Below, piece after piece: positions 1-5,320 of a DNA stretch of 7,116 nt; the first letter of the stretch is position 1; each line of letters starts with the position of its first letter. The translations under genes were made by a program, and so were the position numbers. The notes beneath the pieces were generated by a model. The model was not told the DNA's origin, did not search any database, and saw nothing but the letters and a program-made list of their open reading frames with translations. Origin of the DNA: Desulfobacterales bacterium (lineage in GTDB: Bacteria; Desulfobacterota; Desulfobacteria; Desulfobacterales; 4be13); NCBI GenBank assembly GCA_029940115.1, contig JAOZRQ010000064.1, forward strand, positions 11,109 to 18,224. The letters run 5' to 3'.

Positions 1-249
1 TGAGGCGAAAAACGCTTCGCTTAATTTTCGCACTCCGGACATTTTTTGCGAAAAAACGCTTCGCTTAATTTTCGCACTCCGGATGAGGCGAAAAACGCTT
101 CGCTTAATTTTCGCACTCCGGACATTTTTTGCGAAAAACCGCTTCGCTTAATTTTCGCACTCCGGATGAGGCGAAAAAACGCTTTGCTTAATTTTCGCAC
201 TCCGGATGCTTTTGCGAAAAACCGCTTCGCTTAATTTTCGCACTCCGGA
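1..249. repeat. Tandem repeat array, three 83-bp units of two alternating sub-units
   Basis: Six copies of a core reading roughly GCGAAAAACGCTTCGC followed by TTAATTTTCGCACTCCGGA lie head to tail. They alternate between a short linker (TGAG) and a longer T-rich linker (CATTTTTT or TGCTTTT). Sub-units lie at 1-39, 40-83, 84-122, 123-166, 167-206 and 207-249. Paired, they give three higher-order units of exactly 83 bp (1-83, 84-166, 167-249), even though the third pair splits 40+43 rather than 39+44. Each core can fold, with GCGAAAA pairing to TTTTCGC. The window opens inside the array, so it probably extends upstream. The function is unknown. There are no unique spacers, so it is not a CRISPR array. 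Confidence 0.95.
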
Positions 250-250
250 G
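247..250 (+). promoter_or_regulatory. Likely ribosome binding site of the first radical SAM gene, inside the last repeat
   Basis: GGAG lies 10 nt before the ATG at 261. Its GGA is the last three bases of the sixth repeat sub-unit, and the final G is the first base after the array. A stop codon (TGA, 255-257) in the frame of the gene lies just upstream, so only the ATGs at 261 or 264 can be the start, which makes this the best available Shine-Dalgarno sequence. Confidence 0.5.
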
Positions 251-260
251 AAACTGAGAA

Positions 261-1694
261 ATGATGAAGCCAAATGGACAGAGCGTCGTTCTGATACGAA
301 TGGATCGGGAACCGTCTTCGCATGCCGATCATCCCCGGCATCCCCATCCGCCGCTTGACCTCAAATACATCCAGTCCGCAATCTGCCAGATGACCGGAGA
401 GGAGGTGCCGCTCATAGACGGATGGCTCCGCAGATGCCCGCTGTCCCAGATCACAGCGGAGGCGCTGTCTTTCAATCCACGAATGGCTGTGGTCAAGGCC
501 GTGACGTGGTGCATGGATGAGGCGATTCGGGTGGGAAAGGCGTTGCGTGAGGCAGGGGTGATCACCATCGCCGTGGGGCAGCAGGTGAGTCACTTGGCCA
601 AATCGGATCATCCAGAGTGGCGCGAGGCCTTTGATCTGCCGATCCTCGGGGAACCTGAGGAAGAGGTGCCTAGGGTGATCCGAAGGTTGCTTGATGGAGA
701 ACGGGTGGCGGATATTGCGTTGCGTCATCTTGACCGCATGAGAACGAATGAGCCGTTTCTGGTGGAAGCACCCGACCGGATGCCTCAACCATCCTTTAGC
801 CGAAAAGAACTTGCAGACTACGCCTTCCCTTTCCCTGTCCCGAGTCGCAAAGTGCCTCACCGATGGGGGTATCTCCTCACCTCTTGGGGATGCCCTCGCA
901 AATGCAGGCATTGCTCCGAAGTGGTCCGGAAAACGGTGGGAACGCGATTACGCAAACGTGATCCGGCAGACGTGGCCGATGAGATTGAATCTCTGCTTCA
1001 AATGGGTGCAGAGGCAATCTGTTTTGAGGATGATTCCCTCTTTTGCGACCGTCGGCATTTCCTGCACATCTGCGAGGAGATGGCTCGTCGGGGCCTGAGT
1101 GTTCCTTGGATGGCCCATGCCCGGCCCGATGAATTGGACGAGGAGAGGGTGGCCGCGGCCGCTGACACCGGCGCGGTGTTGCTGAAGATCGGGGTGGAAT
1201 CCGGTTCGCCGACAGTCATCGAGAGCATCGGCAAATCCCCGTCAGGAAGGGCATGGATTGAGCAAGTGGAAACGGGATTTTCCCGGCTTCGTCAGCATCA
1301 TGTCAGTTCGGTGGCCCTCTTCATGGTCGGAAGCCCTTATGAGACGTATTCGGATATTGAGCAATCGGTCGCTTTGGCAAAAAAGATCAAACCGGACTAC
1401 ATCCAAGTCCAGATTTTCTGCGCGTATCCGGATTCTCCCTTTTTTGACCAACTGACACCCGAATCAGAGACTTCCGGGATGTATCATTATCTCAGACCGA
1501 CACACAGTCTCAGCAGAATGCCGCCGGACACTCTCCCCTCGGTTCAATCCAAGTTTTACAAGGATTTCTACCTGCGCCCTGAGTATGTGGCCCATCATGT
1601 CAGGCGATTCTGGCGATTCTACACAGACAGGCGCACCGTTCAAGCCTCTTTTTCGCTTCTCTCCAGACTGGCAAGATATTCTTGGAATATCTGA
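261..1694 (+). CDS. B12-binding-type radical SAM protein
   Basis: A 477-residue radical SAM enzyme of the class that carries a cobalamin-binding-type domain before the catalytic barrel (the BchE-like annotation group). Residues about 8-145 resemble that domain: SSHADHPRHPHPPLDLKYIQ near the start corresponds to the usual HPPLGLAYL region, and GEPEEEVPRVI (130-140) to the usual GEGEET stretch. The DXHXXG cobalamin-ligating motif is not visible, so B12 may not be bound by the classical histidine. The [4Fe-4S]/SAM motif is CPRKCRHC (C211, C215, C218; CX3CX2C). Downstream, FEDDSLF (255-261) and IGVESGSP (310-317) are typical strands of the radical SAM barrel. The start is fixed by an in-frame stop at 255-257. 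The last 18 codons and the stop overlap a broken HepT gene on the other strand, so the natural C-terminus could have been altered. The substrate cannot be told from the sequence. It is presumably a soluble or membrane-peripheral oxygen-sensitive enzyme. Confidence 0.9.
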   Translation: MMKPNGQSVVLIRMDREPSSHADHPRHPHPPLDLKYIQSAICQMTGEEVPLIDGWLRRCPLSQITAEALSFNPRMAVVKAVTWCMDEAIRVGKALREAGVITIAVGQQVSHLAKSDHPEWREAFDLPILGEPEEEVPRVIRRLLDGERVADIALRHLDRMRTNEPFLVEAPDRMPQPSFSRKELADYAFPFPVPSRKVPHRWGYLLTSWGCPRKCRHCSEVVRKTVGTRLRKRDPADVADEIESLLQMGAEAICFEDDSLFCDRRHFLHICEEMARRGLSVPWMAHARPDELDEERVAAAADTGAVLLKIGVESGSPTVIESIGKSPSGRAWIEQVETGFSRLRQHHVSSVALFMVGSPYETYSDIEQSVALAKKIKPDYIQVQIFCAYPDSPFFDQLTPESETSGMYHYLRPTHSLSRMPPDTLPSVQSKFYKDFYLRPEYVAHHVRRFWRFYTDRRTVQASFSLLSRLARYSWNI

Positions 1695-1902
1695 AGGTCC
1701 AAAGGATATCTTTCCCGAAGCTGAAAGATCTTCCTCATCACCAAGCTCAGTTTTTCCCTTTCGATGTCCACCGTGTAGGCATGACGGAAGAAATGCCTGC
1801 TCATTCAGACAGGCAAAGCTTTCCTCGCTGATCACCGCGGGCCGGATATCCTCGATATCGATGCTCAAGCAACGAAAAATGCCATTTGCTGCCGTTGATT
1901 CT
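1640..1902 (-). pseudogene. Decayed HEPN-domain HepT-like RNase toxin
   Basis: Minus-strand frames carry, in order, pieces of a HepT-like ribonuclease toxin. RINGSKWHFSLLE (from 1902 down) is followed in a second frame by SIDIEDIRPAVISEESF and then CLNE. A third frame has RHFFRHAYTVDIEREKLSL, running to LQIFQEYLASLERSEKEA and a stop at 1640-1642. RHFFRHAY (1798-1775) matches the RX4HXY motif that in HepT proteins is the RNase active site. Family members read approximately WH-LLEQM, then RPAVIS, then FRH, so the pieces are in the right order with a few residues missing at each frame junction. At least two frameshifts, and no recognisable N-terminal helices, mean it cannot make an active protein. 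No MNT-type nucleotidyltransferase antitoxin is seen next to it. The assignment is from remembered family patterns; the order of pieces and the motif make it fairly firm. Confidence 0.72.
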
Positions 1903-2036
1903 CAAAGAACACGGCGATTTGTTTGAACACAAAATCGCCCAACAAGCGGGCGTCAAGAAGGTTTTCGATCTGAAGGAACTCAATTCCCCGCCATCTCCGG
2001 CGGGATGGACGCGGTGACGATCTCGATCACCTGCAT
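1865..2036 (-). pseudogene. Possible frame-broken small gene of unknown family
   Basis: An ATG at 2036 is preceded by GGAG with 6-nt spacing and opens MQVIEIVTASIPPEMAGN, then stops at 1980-1982. Its codons almost all end in G or C, as expected for real coding sequence here. If the frame shifts by one near the stop, reading continues as IEFLQIENLLDARL through FKQIAVFFENQRQQMAFF to a stop at 1865-1867, giving about 57 residues. It starts 28 nt after the end of the AAA-ATPase gene on the same strand and runs into the HepT remnant. The other strand also has an open stretch here (ending 2015-2017, with LPLILKEHGDLFEHKIA), so the strand is not certain. I do not recognise a family. It may be debris of the lost partner or N-terminus of the toxin, or an unrelated small gene. 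Confidence 0.25.
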
Positions 2037-2064
2037 GGCAATCTCCATTTATTATGCATCTTTA

Positions 2065-3780
2065 TCACCCGTTGAACCTGATTTTCCGCACACAGCGGTC
2101 CTTGCGGAAAATCAGGATATAAGGCTGAAGGTTGGGAATTGCCCGGGCGGTCCCGCTGTCCAGATATTTCCGCATTTCCGCCTTTGCCTCCCGCTCCAAG
2201 GTGTCCAGACGCTTCTTTCCCGCGTTGGCCTTGGCATATTTCAGTTCCAAGAGGTAATGGGCGGAGCGGTCCGGCTCGAACACAGCCTGCAGATAGATGT
2301 CCGCGTAGCCGTCGGCACTCACCTCGTATTCGCTGTGCGGGATGTAGACATTCACGGATGACAGCAGGCTCAGCATCGCCACCTTGACATACTTCTCGTC
2401 AAAACGCTGATAGTCCCGGTTTGACAGTCCCTTCAGCATCTGCTCGGTCAGGACGACAAGTCTGTCCGGGTTGCCGTCAAGCAACTGATTCAGCATCTCC
2501 ATTTTGTCATCGCTGTCGATATGCACTTCGCCCCGGGCCGTCAGCAACCGTTCCATATACTCCAGATAGAGGCTCTCCAGCACCACGTTCGGCATCCTCA
2601 GGATGATGTTCGGTCCCCGTCTCTCGGAGATGGTCAGGTAGCCCATGTAGAAGAGCAGACTTTTCAGCGCTCCCTTGGTGAACAGGAACTCGGTCTCCCA
2701 AGTCAGCACGAACATCTGCTGAATCTCCTGAACCGGTATCACCCTCTCCCGCACAATCTGGGTCAGGACCGACTCTTCCAGCGATCTGTCCCCGATGGAG
2801 AGGATGGCCCGAATTTTGCGGTAGTCGCTGACCACGTTGATATCCATCATGCTTTCGATGTAGCGATCCCGGGGATCGCAGTTAACTCCGTAATACAGGA
2901 CCATGTCGCTGTTGTATACTGTCTGTCCGGCCCTCGGACTGAAGCGGTACCCGTCATAATAGGTCCGGATGATCTCCCGGGTGGTCTCCGCCTCCCCGGG
3001 GAAAAGCGATTCCAGTATGGGCGTGATCTCCTCATCGGTGAAACCGAACATCTCGTTGTAGCGGACATTGGTGGAAAGGTTCGCGCAGATGTTGAAGCCG
3101 CTGGTCAGCGAATCCAACAGTATGGGCATCACCCCGGTGATGAAGATGCGGTCAACCACGGTTTTCGTTCCTTTTTTCAATGCTTCGTAAAAGGGCCGGA
3201 TATACCCCTCGGTTCCGACCAGATCTTTAAAATCTTCCTTTCCCTGCGACAGAAGATTGTTGGCAAAATGGTCATATTCGTCAATGATGACATAGACGCA
3301 TCTGCCCATGTCCTTCCTGCGGATTTTGTCAAACAGGGCGGTGAGCGTGTCATTCGGTTCCGAATGCGCCAGAATGTGTTTCTGCTCGGCAGGGGGAAAA
3401 TGGTCCTGGTAAAGTCCCATAAACACGTCAACGCTGCCTCTGACCACTTTGGCAAAACCCTGGTTGGCATTCCGCAGGCTTTCGGTGTTGATGCCGCTGA
3501 AGTCGAAGGTGAGCACCATGTAGCTGTTTCGTCCGGGCGTCGGATGGTCATGAATGTAAGTTCCCCTGAACAATTCGTCAAAGCGGTCCTCATGCCGGCG
3601 GTCGTAATAACACCCGAGCATGTCGCAGAACAGGGTCTTGCCGAACCTGCGGGAACGCAGGATCATGACATAGCTTTTCGGCTCCGTTTCCAGAAATTCG
3701 ATGTAGCGGGTCTTGTCCACATAGTGATAGCCTCCGGTCCGGATTTTTTCAAAGTTGGATTCTCCGTAAGGTAATTTCAT
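2065..3780 (-). CDS. AAA-ATPase-like protein with C-terminal PD-(D/E)XK nuclease domain
   Basis: A 571-residue protein with the family architecture AAA-ATPase_like (PF09820 type) followed by a PDDEXK_9 (PF08011 type) domain. The opening LPYGESNFEKIRTGGYHYVD is diagnostic of the family. RSRRFGKTL (42-50) is its variant Walker A, VYVIIDEYD (162-170) is Walker B, and RIFITGVMP (211-219) resembles sensor 1. Near the C-terminus, GYADIYL (D494) and LLELKYAK (E512, K514) form the D...ExK nuclease core. All key residues are present, so the protein looks intact and of normal length. An upstream in-frame ATG at 3828 exists, but the ATG at 3780 has a perfect AAGGAGG 6 nt before it and begins exactly at the conserved N-terminus. 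Such genes are abundant, multicopy and often linked to mobile or defence regions; their physiological role is not established. It sits opposite in strand to both radical SAM genes and between them. Confidence 0.92.
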   Translation of the reverse strand: MKLPYGESNFEKIRTGGYHYVDKTRYIEFLETEPKSYVMILRSRRFGKTLFCDMLGCYYDRRHEDRFDELFRGTYIHDHPTPGRNSYMVLTFDFSGINTESLRNANQGFAKVVRGSVDVFMGLYQDHFPPAEQKHILAHSEPNDTLTALFDKIRRKDMGRCVYVIIDEYDHFANNLLSQGKEDFKDLVGTEGYIRPFYEALKKGTKTVVDRIFITGVMPILLDSLTSGFNICANLSTNVRYNEMFGFTDEEITPILESLFPGEAETTREIIRTYYDGYRFSPRAGQTVYNSDMVLYYGVNCDPRDRYIESMMDINVVSDYRKIRAILSIGDRSLEESVLTQIVRERVIPVQEIQQMFVLTWETEFLFTKGALKSLLFYMGYLTISERRGPNIILRMPNVVLESLYLEYMERLLTARGEVHIDSDDKMEMLNQLLDGNPDRLVVLTEQMLKGLSNRDYQRFDEKYVKVAMLSLLSSVNVYIPHSEYEVSADGYADIYLQAVFEPDRSAHYLLELKYAKANAGKKRLDTLEREAKAEMRKYLDSGTARAIPNLQPYILIFRKDRCVRKIRFNG

Positions 3781-3786
3781 TTGCTG

Positions 3787-3793
3787 CCTCCTT
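3787..3793 (-). promoter_or_regulatory. Strong ribosome binding site of the AAA-ATPase/nuclease gene
   Basis: On the minus strand AAGGAGG stands 6 nt before the ATG at 3780. It decides this start over the in-frame ATG at 3828, which has no comparable site. Confidence 0.85.
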
Positions 3794-3916
3794 TGACAGA
3801 TACTCGGGCCTCCACAGCCACGAGCCATACAGATTCACCCCACTCGACACCGGGGCATGGGCACTGGCACGGGGTCTTCTTGGGGCAATGCGTTTTCTCT
3901 TAGTCCCTTATTTCTG

Positions 3917-3930
3917 CCCTGTTTACAGGG
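3917..3930. repeat. Short palindrome CCCTG-TTTA-CAGGG
   Basis: A 5-bp perfect stem with a TTTA loop, 5 nt before the larger inverted repeat at 3936. The rest of 3781-3935 (upstream of the AAA-ATPase gene) shows only that gene's ribosome binding site and no promoter I could defend. Confidence 0.5.
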
Positions 3931-3935
3931 AGTCG

Positions 3936-3996
3936 AGAAACCCGGCTTTTTTCCAAACGGTCGGACTTCCCAACTGCAAGAAAAAGCCGGGTTTCT
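3936..3996. repeat. 16-bp perfect inverted repeat with 29-nt loop
   Basis: AGAAACCCGGCTTTTT (3936-3951) is exactly mirrored by AAAAAGCCGGGTTTCT (3981-3996), and T's continue to 4000. On the plus strand it has the stem-plus-T-tract shape of an intrinsic terminator, but the loop is long and no plus-strand gene lies upstream within the block. On the minus strand it sits in the leader of the AAA-ATPase gene. It looks more like a dispersed palindromic repeat than a dedicated terminator. Confidence 0.85.
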
Positions 3997-4047
3997 TTTT
4001 ACAGATAGTAAATTCTGATTGACTTGGCAAGCCCTTTTTGGCATCCT

Positions 4048-4186
4048 TCAGAAACGTAAATATTCGGTAACCTGTCTCCGCTCCCGCCGGATTGACAAAT
4101 CCGGCGGTGATGGCGGCTCGGATTTGTCAATCCGAGCCGAGCGTGGGAGGGTGGCACCGGGGTTCACCGAATATTTACTCAGAAAC
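4048..4186. repeat. 8-bp target site duplication TCAGAAAC flanking the MITE
   Basis: TCAGAAAC occurs at 4048-4055 and again at 4179-4186, directly abutting the two ends of the element at 4056-4178. An exact 8-bp duplication touching both ends is the signature of transposase-mediated insertion. Confidence 0.85.
4056..4178. mobile_element. 123-bp MITE-like element, probably IS66-related
   Basis: The ends are GTAAATATTCGGTAACC (4056-4072) and GGTTCACCGAATATTTAC (4161-4178), inverted copies of each other apart from one missing base. Inside are two strong hairpins: CCGCCGGATT/AATCCGGCGG (4084-4107, loop GACA) and CGGCTCGGATT/AATCCGAGCCG (4114-4139, loop TGTC). It has no coding capacity, so it would need a transposase supplied in trans. 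Ends starting GTAA together with an 8-bp duplication are features of the IS66 family; the assignment to IS66 is inference from these two features. The exact duplication suggests a fairly recent insertion. Confidence 0.82.
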
Positions 4187-4243
4187 CTTTGAGAACCCAT
4201 AAATGAAGATGAAGGATGCCAATTAAATTTTCAAAAATTTGAG

Positions 4244-5320
4244 ATGAGAAACCCCCTTTCCCCAATTCGATCATTTGTCTCTGTATGGTCTGCCAGACAT
4301 CTGCATCTCCCCATCAAAGAGATGCCCTTTGTTTACCTCGACATCACCGACAGATGCAATTCCGCATGTCTGGCCTGCGACATCTGGAAGGCCCGCAATG
4401 CTCCGTTGGCAGAACTTGATTCGGATGACATCCTCGCCTTGAAACCCGCCTTGAAGCGGCTGAAAACCCGCCTTGTCTCCATCGGCGGAGGGGAGCCGAC
4501 CTTGCGGGATGATCTTGAGACATGCATATCGGGTTTCCGGGATATGGGCATTCGTGTCCATCTGAACACCAACGCATTGAATGTAGATCACAAGCGGGCA
4601 AAGTCACTAACTGACGCGGGACTTTCCGTGGTTTACATTTCCTACGATCATCCGGATCGTGACGGATACAAGGCGATTCGCGGGGTTGATGGGTTGGACC
4701 GGGTCATCCATGCGGTGAGATGCTTCCGCTCACTTCCCCATCCCATACCGGTGGGGATCAACATGACCATTTCCCGTCTGAATCAGGATATGCCGGAAAG
4801 ACTGGCGCAACGATGTGTCGAGTGGGGCGTTCAGAAAATTCAGTTCAACCTGATTCATACCCATCTCCAGCATCAGCATATGGAGAAAGATAGGTTCATT
4901 CCGCTACTGCCCAGACCCGAAGATGTTCCCGGCATCAAACGAACATTGAGGCGGGTGACCCGTAGCTTGCGGGGACTCGGGGTGGCAACAAATTCCGATT
5001 TTTTTGTGAGGCGTATGGAGAAGACCTATGCGCCGATAAGACCGATTCCCTGCATGGCCGGTTTTTCATCCGTGGTGATCAATCCTTGGGGGGAAGTGAT
5101 GCCATGCTATATGCACCCAACCGGTTTGAATATCCGTAACCATGCGCTGGACAGACTGCTTCGGACCAGAGGTTTTGAAGAAGGCAGGGTTCAGGTGAGA
5201 CATTGCAAGATTCCCTGCTGGGACACGGGGAGCGCCGAACCGGCAATCCGGTTTCACCTCCCTTATCTGCTCACTCATCTGTCCGAGGTGTGGCAACAGG
5301 CGCGGATGCATCTTTCATGA
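4244..5320 (+). CDS. Radical SAM protein with SPASM/Twitch-like C-terminal cysteines
   Basis: A 358-residue radical SAM enzyme. LDITDRCNSACLACDIW (32-48) holds the CX3CX2C cluster motif (C38, C42, C45), and GGGEPTLRDD (81-90) is the SAM-binding GGE motif of the family. VHLNTNAL (105-112) and VYISYDHPDRD (130-140) are typical barrel strands. The C-terminal part has CMAGFSSVVINPWGEVMPCY (C270, C288) and HCKIPCWD (C321, C325), the pattern of a SPASM or shortened Twitch domain that binds an auxiliary Fe-S cluster. Related enzymes modify peptides, proteins or sugars, but no precursor peptide or partner is visible here. The ATG at 4244 has only a weak GAG before it. The GAAGGA upstream lies about 28 nt away, within a palindrome arm, so translation may be weak or depend on leader folding. 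The 3' end overlaps the convergent propeller gene by 50 bp. The upstream promoter region carries a MITE insertion that could have changed its expression. Confidence 0.9.
   Translation: MRNPLSPIRSFVSVWSARHLHLPIKEMPFVYLDITDRCNSACLACDIWKARNAPLAELDSDDILALKPALKRLKTRLVSIGGGEPTLRDDLETCISGFRDMGIRVHLNTNALNVDHKRAKSLTDAGLSVVYISYDHPDRDGYKAIRGVDGLDRVIHAVRCFRSLPHPIPVGINMTISRLNQDMPERLAQRCVEWGVQKIQFNLIHTHLQHQHMEKDRFIPLLPRPEDVPGIKRTLRRVTRSLRGLGVATNSDFFVRRMEKTYAPIRPIPCMAGFSSVVINPWGEVMPCYMHPTGLNIRNHALDRLLRTRGFEEGRVQVRHCKIPCWDTGSAEPAIRFHLPYLLTHLSEVWQQARMHLS

Larger units (their letters stand above)
4038..4222. repeat. Split 13-bp palindrome interrupted by a MITE
   Basis: TTGGCATCCTTCA (4038-4050) is the exact reverse complement of TGAAGGATGCCAA (4210-4222). 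Removing the MITE and one copy of its target duplication leaves a 13-bp stem with a loop of about 28 nt, close in shape to the repeat at 3936-3996. The right arm ends 21 nt before the start codon of the second radical SAM gene, so it lies in its leader. Confidence 0.8.

Noticed and set aside
46..234. 62-codon reading frame in the repeat array
   Set aside because: It only translates the tandem repeat (KNASLNFRTPD recurring) and has no independent coding signal.
1..249. CRISPR array
   Set aside because: Repeats are contiguous with only two recurring linkers; there are no unique spacers and no cas genes.
231..911. 226-codon minus-strand frame opposite the first radical SAM gene
   Set aside because: It is antisense to clear domain landmarks on the plus strand and shows no family pattern.
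2521..3774. 417-codon plus-strand frame opposite the AAA-ATPase gene
   Set aside because: The minus-strand gene has all motifs and a perfect ribosome binding site; the plus frame is a shadow of it.
3936..4000. Intrinsic terminator on the plus strand
   Set aside because: The stem and T-tract fit, but the 29-nt loop is long and no plus-strand gene ends within 2.2 kb upstream.
3835..4044. 69-codon minus-strand frame
   Set aside because: It runs through the 16-bp inverted repeat and has a low-complexity tail (PVPVPMPRC) with no ribosome binding site; chance is more likely.
4051..4243. RiPP precursor peptide upstream of the SPASM enzyme
   Set aside because: I looked for a short ORF with a ribosome binding site and found only the MITE and palindrome arms.
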